Shown here: piece after piece, positions 57,294 to 64,000 of the stretch
Position numbering within the stretch: position 1 is the first letter of the stretch
Layout of the letters: every line of letters starts with the position of its first letter
Source of the DNA: an uncultured Lachnospiraceae bacterium
Lineage (GTDB): Bacteria; Bacillota; Clostridia; Lachnospirales; Lachnospiraceae
Assembly: GCA_910585295.1 (NCBI GenBank)
Contig: CAJUDE010000026.1
Coordinates: 1-64,000 of the forward strand
DNA: 64,000 bases
Reading direction: 5' to 3'
Position numbers and translations under genes: made by a program
The notes under the pieces: model-generated
What the model saw: the letters and a program-made list of their open reading frames with translations, nothing else
The model's database searches: none
Told to the model about the DNA's origin: nothing

Positions 57294-57437
57294 TTTCCAC
57301 CTCTTCTTCATTTGCCGTTCAACATTCTTTTCCATTATAGCAAAAGTAAACGTATGCCACAACAAAAACCGGAGAGTTTCAATAGAAAATCCCCGGCCCT
57401 TGCCTTATCTATGTATACGCTGCATAGAAATTCTTTC

Positions 57438-59150
57438 TTACAGTTCAGATGGCAAATTAAATTTACCAATCAATTCATCCAGGCAAATTGCCTGTGCTGA
57501 CAACTGCTCGCTGGTTGCAGAGGACTGCTCTGCAGTGGCTGAATTGGACTGAACCACCTCTGAAATTTGGTTTACGCCTTCTTCTGCCTGCTTCATCGCT
57601 GTTGCCTGGTCTGCAGCCGTGCTGCTTACCGTCTTAGAGGAAGACGCAATCCTGCTGATGCCTTCCACTACAGTCTGGATAGAAGCAGATGCCCGTTCTG
57701 CCGCTTCATTCCCTTCTGCCACCTCGCGGATTGTCCCTTCAATCAGCTCCCTTGTCTCTACCGCTGCATTAGAGCTTTGCTCTGCAAGCTGACGGATTTG
57801 GTCTGCCACTACAGAGAAGCCCCTTCCAGCTTCCCCAGCCCTTGCCGCTTCAATAGATGCATTTAAGGATAACAGGTTGGTCTGGGATGCAATGTCCTCA
57901 ATTTCAGAGATAATATTGCCAATCTTCTGGGACGCTTCATTGATACGCCCCATAGCCGCCACCAGCATCTCCATTTCCCCACGGCTCCTGTCTGCCTCGC
58001 CTACATATTTCTGTGCTAACTGATAAGACTCTTCCGCCTTCTCTGCCGCCATCACAATATTGTCTGTAATAGTCATAATTGTCGCCTGCATCTCCTGCAC
58101 TGCCCCAGCCTGTTCTGTCGCGCCTTCCGCAAGGCTCTGGGATGCCTCTGCCAGGTTCGTGGAGCCTGCAGACACCTGTGTGGACGCCTCATCAATGGAC
58201 TGGATGGTAGTTACCATCTGTTTCTTCAATTCACGCAAGGAACTGTAGATTTGTTCAAAATCACCGGTGTATCTGCTGTCGTCTTCCGAATACACATCAT
58301 AATTGGATTTTGCCATTTCCCCAAGCAGCCGTTCTTCATCTGCAATGACAAAATTCAAAGTCTCTGCCATATGCTTTGCCACCTGTACCATTTCTGCAAC
58401 TTCATCCTTTGTATCCACGTCCGGGAATGGGGAGGAAAGGTCCCCTTGTGCAAAAGTCGCGAACCTGTCTTTTAATTTTATCAATGGAACTGCAATGCTC
58501 TCTGCAATCTTTGTGCCAAGATGGAGCGCAAAAAAGATCGCAACCACAATTGCCACTGCAACTATGGCTGGCAATACAATGCTGAGGGCGGAAAGCTGCT
58601 TGGATAAAGACGCCCCTTTAGAAACTTTAATCTCCATTATCTCTGTCAGATGGCTATAAATTTCGTTGTACATAGGCGCTAACTCACCCATCGCCATATC
58701 CTGAGCCTGAATACATTTCTCTATGTCTGTTGTGGCGCCCAATTCAATGATTTCCTGCTCTAATACCCAGTATTCCTCAAGGTCCGACTTTAATTCCGCA
58801 TACATCTCCTTGTTTTGGGCGGTCACCATGGTTTTGTCAAGCTCCGCAAACCCGGCCTCAAAATCTTCTTTACAGTCCTTATGCTGTTCTAGCATGTCAT
58901 CAATAGCGTTTCTTTCATCATACCCGATAATGCCGCGCAGCGCTGACCTTGCATCTGCAAAGCTTGCCATTGTCTTGCCAACGTCCCCTTGGGCAAAGCC
59001 ATAATTTACCAGCGCGCTAGAATAGAGGGTTGACACAACAATCATCCCAATCACCCCGATTGCCGCAACGACCGCCAGCATCCCCGATATCAGGGTAAAC
59101 GACTTCTTCAAACGCTCCCGAATCTGCATATTATTTAGTTTTTCTAACAT
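57438..59150 (-). CDS. Methyl-accepting chemotaxis protein (transmembrane)
   Basis: 570 residues. Two membrane segments (about 17-42 and 190-215) enclose a helical sensor domain of the four-helix type (about 43-188). A HAMP domain follows (about 215-270). The cytoplasmic hairpin has its tip in I-A-S-Q-T-N-L-L-S-L-N-A-S near residues 430-445. The sensed ligand is unknown. It lies between cbiP and cobD on the same strand, 144 bases past the cbiP start, with no sign that it belongs to the cobalamin genes. Confidence 0.92.
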   Translation of the reverse strand: MLEKLNNMQIRERLKKSFTLISGMLAVVAAIGVIGMIVVSTLYSSALVNYGFAQGDVGKTMASFADARSALRGIIGYDERNAIDDMLEQHKDCKEDFEAGFAELDKTMVTAQNKEMYAELKSDLEEYWVLEQEIIELGATTDIEKCIQAQDMAMGELAPMYNEIYSHLTEIMEIKVSKGASLSKQLSALSIVLPAIVAVAIVVAIFFALHLGTKIAESIAVPLIKLKDRFATFAQGDLSSPFPDVDTKDEVAEMVQVAKHMAETLNFVIADEERLLGEMAKSNYDVYSEDDSRYTGDFEQIYSSLRELKKQMVTTIQSIDEASTQVSAGSTNLAEASQSLAEGATEQAGAVQEMQATIMTITDNIVMAAEKAEESYQLAQKYVGEADRSRGEMEMLVAAMGRINEASQKIGNIISEIEDIASQTNLLSLNASIEAARAGEAGRGFSVVADQIRQLAEQSSNAAVETRELIEGTIREVAEGNEAAERASASIQTVVEGISRIASSSKTVSSTAADQATAMKQAEEGVNQISEVVQSNSATAEQSSATSEQLSAQAICLDELIGKFNLPSEL

Positions 59151-59438
59151 TCCTCTCTCCGTCCTTCTTATAGATTTCCGAACTTCCCGACATACCTTAT
59201 TACCTGATTACGGGCCATATCTGGCTTTCGGATAGATGCCATGTTTGGAATGCAAACCAGAGCCCATGCCCCTCCCATAGGATGAAATTCTAAGTTTGTA
59301 TTTATCTATAACATCTGCACTCTCATTTTACCCCCTTTTCCTATATTCGTCAATCATTTGATCAAATTTGCGCTGTTTTTCTACATATTGAACAATAACT
59401 TCTGCCAGCCTTACCAAATTCCCTGATGCAATTTGCCT
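59151..59438 (-). other. Leader region of the chemoreceptor gene, no gene
   Basis: 288 bases between cobD and the chemoreceptor. They include a palindrome-like GGCCATATCTGGC and TTTGGAATGCAAA. I see no B12 box, c-di-GMP riboswitch consensus or clear promoter, only a weak TTTGTA/TATAAC-like pattern near 59300. Confidence 0.4.
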
Positions 59439-60512
59439 TTAACCGAAATTATGCGGACAACTAACCTCAGCAAGCGCCGCCGCCAATGCTTCATTCTCTT
59501 CCCTGCCCCGCACGGCAATCCGGTACCAGCCCTCCCTAAGCCCACGGAAATTGCTGCAGTTACGGATCTTTATTTTATATTTTTCCAGTTCCTTGTCCAG
59601 CCCAACGACGCTTTGGAAAAAAATAAAATTTGCCGCATGCCCGTATGTCTGGATAAAAAACGCCCCTTTGCCTTCTCCCGGCTGGTAGGCAAAAAGCTGT
59701 TTTAAAAGGAATGCTTTCTCCCGCCCCACTGCCTGCCTGGTTTCTTCTAGGAACGCCTTTTCTTTTGCGGCCGCAATGCCTGCCTCCTGGGCTGGGACAG
59801 ACACATTCCATGGCTGCGTCACTTCCTGCATCCTCGCCAATAGGCCTGGATTGCTGCAAATGCCATAGCCCAGGCGCAGCCCGGGCATCGCAAATATTTT
59901 TGTAAATGCTTTCAATATAAATAAATTCCGGTATTCCCCTAAAAACCGCTTCATCCCCTCTTCTTTCTGGCTGGTAAAATCAAAAAAACATTCGTCCACC
60001 ACAAGGAGCGCCCCTGCCTGCCTGCACTGTTTTAACAGCCGTTCTAAAAACCCCTGCCCAGCTAGCACCCCTGTGGGGTTGTTAGGGTTGCAGACAAACA
60101 CCATGTCTATGGCTTCATTTATTTCGCCAAGGCACCCTTCTGTAAACTGAAACCCCAGTTCTGGCTTTAAAAACTCCCACGCCACCTCACAGCCCACGCT
60201 TTTCAATGCCTGCTCGTACTCCTGGAATGTGGGGGCGAACAGCAACGCCCTCCTGGGCTTCACTGCCAAGGCAAGGGAAAAAATCACTTCCGCCGCGCCA
60301 TTCCCACAAATAATCTGTTCAGGGCCTATTTGTTCCATGCCAGAAATTGCCTGCCGCAGCCTGCCGCAGCCTACTTGCGGGTAATGGGCAATCCCATCTA
60401 TCGCCGATTTGGCGCAGGAGGCCACGCCCGAAGGCACGCCCAAAAAATTGATATTTGCAGAAAAATCTATAAAATCGGGATACTGATAGATATCCCCGCC
60501 ATGCTTATGCAT
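59439..60512 (-). CDS. cobD: Threonine-phosphate decarboxylase-like aminotransferase
   Basis: 357 residues. It begins H-K-H-G-G-D-I-Y and D-F-S-A-N-I-N-F-L-G, the mark of CobD rather than of histidinol-phosphate aminotransferase. The PLP lysine is in L-K-A-F-T-K-I-F-A near residue 213, and N-P-N-N-P-T-G near 145. CobD makes (R)-1-amino-2-propanol phosphate for the nucleotide-loop branch of cobalamin. CbiB, the usual neighbour, is not here. It lies 24 bases after an ABC permease gene, so it is transcribed with the transporter. Histidinol-phosphate transamination is the alternative. Confidence 0.88.
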   Translation of the reverse strand: MHKHGGDIYQYPDFIDFSANINFLGVPSGVASCAKSAIDGIAHYPQVGCGRLRQAISGMEQIGPEQIICGNGAAEVIFSLALAVKPRRALLFAPTFQEYEQALKSVGCEVAWEFLKPELGFQFTEGCLGEINEAIDMVFVCNPNNPTGVLAGQGFLERLLKQCRQAGALLVVDECFFDFTSQKEEGMKRFLGEYRNLFILKAFTKIFAMPGLRLGYGICSNPGLLARMQEVTQPWNVSVPAQEAGIAAAKEKAFLEETRQAVGREKAFLLKQLFAYQPGEGKGAFFIQTYGHAANFIFFQSVVGLDKELEKYKIKIRNCSNFRGLREGWYRIAVRGREENEALAAALAEVSCPHNFG

Positions 60513-60536
60513 CTTACCACCTCGTTTGTCCTTTCC

Positions 60537-61157
60537 CTATGGGGCGGCCCGCTCCCGCAAGGCTGCCGCGCCCGCCACAAGAAACAGCGACAGGGCAGCC
60601 ATAGGGGCGATAAACCCATATTCCCCTTTCATCATCTGGAACAGCCCAAAAACCCCTAGGTATTTTGAACCCCCAATATTTGTAAAAAAATATACTACGG
60701 ACGCCATATAGCCCAACACTGCCTGGTTGGTGGCCCCGCTGACAAAAAAGCCAATGCTTCCCAGGAAAAATGCTTCGCAAAAAGCCCCGGCCCACAATTG
60801 GTTTACGTTAAACTGGCTGTTCCCCCGTTGCATTGCCTGGATAAATACCGTTACCACAACCGCCAGCAGGGCGGCGGCAATCAATAGCCGGATGGCATAC
60901 AGCTTCCACAACGGCGTTGCCTTTGATTTCTCCAAAAGCCAGATTTCCCGATCCTGCTCCGGCATAAACAAAGGCGTAAGCAGAAGGATCCCAGCGAAGG
61001 AACCATACATTTCCATCACTTTTGCCGCCTGGAGGGCGTCCAGGTTCCGAAAGCTTACAAAGAACCCCGACATGCAGCAAAACAATGCCGTAACCGCTAA
61101 ATGGGGCGCATACTGCCTGCGGGCAAAGCTACTGCCTGCGCTTAAATATCTTTCCAT
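60537..61157 (-). CDS. ABC-2-type membrane subunit (small)
   Basis: 206 residues from ATG 61157, after GGGAGGGGG; it overlaps the end of the upstream permease gene by 29 bases. About six predicted membrane segments with no large soluble domain. It resembles the small ABC-2 partners of bacitracin- or lantibiotic-type exporters in shape only; no family motif is decisive. With the next two genes it forms an ATPase-permease-permease transporter. Confidence 0.72.
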   Translation of the reverse strand: MERYLSAGSSFARRQYAPHLAVTALFCCMSGFFVSFRNLDALQAAKVMEMYGSFAGILLLTPLFMPEQDREIWLLEKSKATPLWKLYAIRLLIAAALLAVVVTVFIQAMQRGNSQFNVNQLWAGAFCEAFFLGSIGFFVSGATNQAVLGYMASVVYFFTNIGGSKYLGVFGLFQMMKGEYGFIAPMAALSLFLVAGAAALRERAAP

Positions 61158-62373
61158 AGATAGTTTCCCCCTCCCTGCGTTTTTTCCCATACAATGCAAA
61201 GGTTGCTATCAGCAGCGCTATGGACAGGGCGAAATAAAAGCCACGGTTCCTCCATAGGTCCTGCTGCTGCCTCCAAAATTCATTTGCCCCGCCAATCTGG
61301 TTCCAGCGGGCAACCAGATGGAGCTTAAAGTTCCCAGCCAGGCTTGCGGAACTAAACAGGCTTGCCGCCGCCCAAAATACCTGGATAAAAATAGAAATTA
61401 CATTTTCCGTAAGCTCTGTAATGAAAAATGACACAGCCAAAACAACCATAATTTCCGGCAGCAGCCAAATACACCCATATTTCAGGAAGGCAAACACATC
61501 CGGCGCCACCCCTAAGGTCTTTGCATGGTACTGGTAAGGCATCTGTATCAGGGCTGCAATCACAAGCACTGGCAAAAAAGCCATGCACACATTGGCAAGG
61601 TAACGGCTGCCTATAATACTGGCCGCTGACGCCTGATGGGAAAATACCACTTGCCCTACCTGGGCGCGCTTATCCCTAAGGCAGCGGGTAACACCCAAAA
61701 AAACTGGAAGGATGGAAAGGATAATCCCTGCATAATCGCAAAACAGCCTTGTCGCCGCCCCGGTCACCCGGTCTTTTTGGCACAGGGCGTCAAATTCCTC
61801 TTTTGCCTGCCCATATTCCATAGGCACCCCTACCCCTGCATCTATCTTCTCCTGGCTATAGCTGCTCCCAGCCCCAATCAGCTTACAAACTTTTTCCATT
61901 TCTTTGCAGAATTCCCCATATGCCAGGGATTCTTTGGGAGCGACCGCATACTCAATCTGCGCCTGCATAGCCCCCGCAATATCCCTCTGGTTGTATGCCT
62001 GAAAATGGCTTTCCATCTCTTCCACCAATGTTTCCCAGCCCTTCCCGGTGCAGCCTTCTAAGATGGACTTCATCTGTGCCAGCTCTGCGTCGCTTAACGT
62101 CACCCCTTTATAAAACCCCATAGGATAGGTGGCATAGGAATTACGGTATGTCTCCTCCATAAGGCCCGCCAACATCCCTGCCATCACGGCCGGCTCCTCA
62201 TGGCTTATTGTAGTCCCATAGCTCTCCTGCCCAGGCACAGGCTCCGCCATTTTTTCTGCAGCCCCACCATTTAACTGGCTGGAAACAAACATGGCAAACA
62301 CTGCCACATAAAGATAATATACCATACTTTTTAAGATCTGTTTACATTCTTTTGCAAATAAAGCCCCAAACAT
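61129..62373 (-). CDS. ABC-2-type membrane subunit with large outside domain
   Basis: 414 residues. One membrane segment (about 15-32), then about 180 residues outside the membrane (rich in E, Q and Y, helical), then five to six membrane segments from about 215 to the end. This layout resembles ABC-2 permeases of peptide or drug export. The substrate is unknown. Twelve bases after the ATPase gene; a large extracytoplasmic domain may sense or carry the substrate. Confidence 0.75.
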   Translation of the reverse strand: MFGALFAKECKQILKSMVYYLYVAVFAMFVSSQLNGGAAEKMAEPVPGQESYGTTISHEEPAVMAGMLAGLMEETYRNSYATYPMGFYKGVTLSDAELAQMKSILEGCTGKGWETLVEEMESHFQAYNQRDIAGAMQAQIEYAVAPKESLAYGEFCKEMEKVCKLIGAGSSYSQEKIDAGVGVPMEYGQAKEEFDALCQKDRVTGAATRLFCDYAGIILSILPVFLGVTRCLRDKRAQVGQVVFSHQASAASIIGSRYLANVCMAFLPVLVIAALIQMPYQYHAKTLGVAPDVFAFLKYGCIWLLPEIMVVLAVSFFITELTENVISIFIQVFWAAASLFSSASLAGNFKLHLVARWNQIGGANEFWRQQQDLWRNRGFYFALSIALLIATFALYGKKRREGETIYGKIFKRRQ

Positions 62374-62384
62374 GCTTCCACCCC

Positions 62385-63272
62385 CTATTCCCTGCCCTGG
62401 GCGGCAGAAGCATGGTTCATTAGGTACATATAAGCGTCTTCTACATCTGGCTCTGCAGGGGACGCCCCTTTCATTGGAAGCCCTTGTGAAATAAGTTTAA
62501 TGGTAGCCACGCTGCCATTAGCCAAAATCCCTGTCACAAGATAGTCCTCCTGAATTTTTGGCAATTCCATAGCAGACACTTCCATTGTATAAACTTTCCC
62601 CTTTACTGCTTCCAGCAATTGGGACACCGTGCCATGAAACAAGATTTCCCCATGGTTCAGCACTGCAATATTTTCACAAGTCGCCTCAATATCCCCTACA
62701 ATATGGGTGGAAAGGATTACAATCCTGTCTTTTGCAATTTCACAGAGCAGGTTGCGGAACCTTACGCGTTCCTCTGGGTCAAGCCCGGCTGTGGGTTCGT
62801 CTACCACGATAACTTTGGGGTCATGGATAATCGCCTGGGCAATCCCAAGCCTTCGTTTCATCCCGCCGGACATTGCCTTGACTTTCGTCCTGTGCTGGTC
62901 TCCCAGATTTACCTTTTCCAACATCAACGGCACCTTTTTTGCCCGTTCCTCCCTGCCCATGCCTGACAGCACTGCAAGGTAGTCCAGCGCCTCATATGCC
63001 CCCATATTGCCATACATGGAAAAATCCTGGGGAAGGTACCCGATAATTTTCCTGATTTGGCTGCACTCTTCCACGGGGATCCCGCATATTTCCACTTTCC
63101 CGCTGCTTTTCTTTGCCAATGTGGCCAGCACTTTCATCAATGTCGTTTTCCCAGCGCCATTAGGCCCTAGCAGCCCAAACATCCCCTGGCCGATTTCCAG
63201 GTTTATATGGCGAAGCGCCTGTTTTTTGCCAAAATTTTTCGATAAATCCTGAATTTCTATTTTTGCGTCCAT
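62385..63272 (-). CDS. ABC transporter ATP-binding protein
   Basis: 295 residues. Walker A is G-P-N-G-A-G-K-T-T (about 35-43). The signature is M-S-G-G-M-K-R-R (variant of LSGGQ, near 135). Walker B is V-I-V-V-D-E-P-T-A-G-L-D, followed by the switch His in L-S-T-H-I-V. The fold matches the BcrA/CcmA-type drug or peptide exporters. It is the first gene of the ATPase-permease-permease-cobD run, 136 bases after the partial sensor kinase gene. Confidence 0.93.
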   Translation of the reverse strand: MDAKIEIQDLSKNFGKKQALRHINLEIGQGMFGLLGPNGAGKTTLMKVLATLAKKSSGKVEICGIPVEECSQIRKIIGYLPQDFSMYGNMGAYEALDYLAVLSGMGREERAKKVPLMLEKVNLGDQHRTKVKAMSGGMKRRLGIAQAIIHDPKVIVVDEPTAGLDPEERVRFRNLLCEIAKDRIVILSTHIVGDIEATCENIAVLNHGEILFHGTVSQLLEAVKGKVYTMEVSAMELPKIQEDYLVTGILANGSVATIKLISQGLPMKGASPAEPDVEDAYMYLMNHASAAQGRE

Positions 63273-63408
63273 ATTCTGTCCCTCTCTTTCTGCTCCAGGG
63301 CGCCGCCTGGTTTCTGGAACACAGTATAAAACGAATTTATCTACAAATTCCCTAGGCGTATTTGAAGAATGTTTTTCAAACGCACGCTAGGGCTTATGGA
63401 ACTATGCA

Positions 63409-64000
63409 TTAAGCATCCCGCACCCCTGCCGTCAGCACGGCGGCGGCAATCGCGCCCTGCAAAACGCTGTTTTGCAGGGTAAGGGAACCCCCATGGCTCT
63501 CGCACAGCATCCGGCTGATAGACAGCCCTATGCCAAAATGTTCCTGGCTGCCCTCTTCCTCGCTGAAATAAGCGTCCATGCCATTCCTCAGGGCCTTTTC
63601 TGAGAAACCAGGCCCATCGTCCTTCACAAATACCATAAATGCTTTCCCCGACATTGCCACTTCCACTTGAATGGATTCCCTGGCATAACGAAGCCCATTG
63701 CTTAACAGGTTTTCAAACACCTCCATCAATAAATTTTGGTCCAGGAACACTTCCTGTTCTGGAAGGCTTGTGTGTAACGTAATCTCTTTCGTAACGCTGC
63801 AGCGGATTCCCTCAATGACCGCTTCCATCTGCCCCATCAATTCTGAAACACTATGCCAGCCCCCACAAAGTTCCCATTCCTCCATCTTCTGGATGGTCGT
63901 CATTGTGGCAGAAAAACGAAACAGGCGTTCTTCCTGTTCCCTCATTGTATTCAGCTTTTCTAGCAGCATTTTTTCTGAGACTTTTCCCTTTGGCACATAT
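63409..64000 (-). CDS. Sensor histidine kinase, C-terminal part (5'-truncated by window edge)
   Basis: About 197 residues are visible and the frame is open at the window end. The HATPase_c domain has N-box E-V-F-E-N-L-L-S-N-G-L-R, G1 D-D-G-P-G-F-S and G2 G-I-G-L-S-I-S. The segment E-R-L-F-R-F-S-A-T-M belongs to the second helix of the dimerisation domain; the phosphorylated His lies outside. Kinases next to exporter operons often sense the exported peptide or drug. A response regulator is expected just beyond the window. A perfect 11-bp hairpin inside the frame (63455-63479) is noted. Confidence 0.9.
   Translation of the reverse strand, partial: YVPKGKVSEKMLLEKLNTMREQEERLFRFSATMTTIQKMEEWELCGGWHSVSELMGQMEAVIEGIRCSVTKEITLHTSLPEQEVFLDQNLLMEVFENLLSNGLRYARESIQVEVAMSGKAFMVFVKDDGPGFSEKALRNGMDAYFSEEEGSQEHFGIGLSISRMLCESHGGSLTLQNSVLQGAIAAAVLTAGVRDA

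Noticed and set aside
57294..57365. N-terminal extension of cbiP (24 residues)
   Set aside because: No ribosome-binding site, and the family motif starts right after ATG 57293.
59151..59438. Possible cobalamin or c-di-GMP riboswitch upstream of the chemoreceptor gene
   Set aside because: Neither the B12 box nor the c-di-GMP class I or II conserved bases are present; only short unconnected palindromes are seen.
63455..63479. Perfect 11-bp hairpin CCCTGCAAAAC-GCT-GTTTTGCAGGG
   Set aside because: It lies inside the coding frame of the sensor kinase and translates to a normal part of the HATPase domain; no T run or repeat copy supports a regulatory role.

Overview
The window looks like a chromosomal segment of an anaerobic gut Firmicute, most likely a Lachnospiraceae-type Clostridium. 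This is an inference. It rests on strong AGGAGG ribosome-binding sites, TTGACA/TATAAT promoters, an Etf-linked lactate oxidation operon, oxygen-sensitive iron-sulfur and siroheme enzymes, glutamate-tRNA (C5) tetrapyrrole synthesis and a cobalamin pathway. No phage, plasmid, transposase or CRISPR array is visible. Only the two ends of the window cut genes.

Layout. 0-2.2 kb: the 3' part of a tandem-repeat coiled-coil gene, a cupin gene with its own operator-bearing promoter, a small DUF6440-like gene and a GntR/FCD regulator. 2.4-10.1 kb (minus): a lactate operon in the order permease, FAD-linked lactate dehydrogenase, EtfB, EtfA, acyl-CoA dehydrogenase, LarA-type racemase, with three matching GntR-type operators around its promoter. 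10.3-14.7 kb (minus): hemA, a triple-fusion hemC-cobA-hemD and a HAD phosphatase. 15-21.5 kb: a divergent sulfite module. YeiH-like exporter, AsrC-like siroheme reductase and CoA-disulfide reductase/rhodanese lie on the minus strand; a LysR regulator and a NirA-type siroheme reductase lie on the plus strand. The neighbouring hem genes make the siroheme precursor. 21.7-26.8 kb: a sugar-acid-like set (beta-hydroxyacid dehydrogenase, DUF1537 kinase, cyclase-family hydrolase) under a promoter whose spacer is a perfect palindrome, then a GntR/FCD gene and a ferredoxin-type aldo/keto reductase. 26.9-29.7 kb: a DUF6512-like membrane protein, a Fur/PerR-type regulator with a perfect Per-box-like operator, and a cytosolic CZB chemoreceptor. 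29.7-36 kb: gltD and gltB.

36-46 kb: a large secreted Ig-like (Big) repeat protein, tRNA-Leu(AAG), a GGDEF-EAL protein, a HEAT/methyltransferase, bioY with a BirA-type operator, and an amidase. This stretch carries two families of dispersed intergenic repeats. 46.3-51.8 kb (minus): hemL, hemB, a TetM-like GTPase fused to a Rae1/YacP-type nuclease, and a truncated SDR gene. 52-54 kb: an unrecognised multi-pass membrane protein and a LysR gene. 54-57.3 kb (minus): precorrin-2 dehydrogenase, cbiC, cobO and cbiP. 57.4-64 kb (minus): a transmembrane chemoreceptor, cobD, two ABC-2 permease subunits, their ATPase and the 3' part of a sensor kinase.

How the parts connect: HemA, HemL, HemB and the HemC-CobA-HemD fusion lead from glutamyl-tRNA to precorrin-2. 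The precorrin-2 dehydrogenase branch feeds siroheme for the two siroheme reductases, and CbiC/CobO/CbiP/CobD belong to the cobalamin branch. The most unusual items are the ribosomal-protection GTPase-nuclease fusion, the dispersed repeat families (one of them placed just after terminators), the compact sulfite/siroheme region and several well-resolved operator-promoter pairs. All functional calls come from reading motifs; no database search was run.
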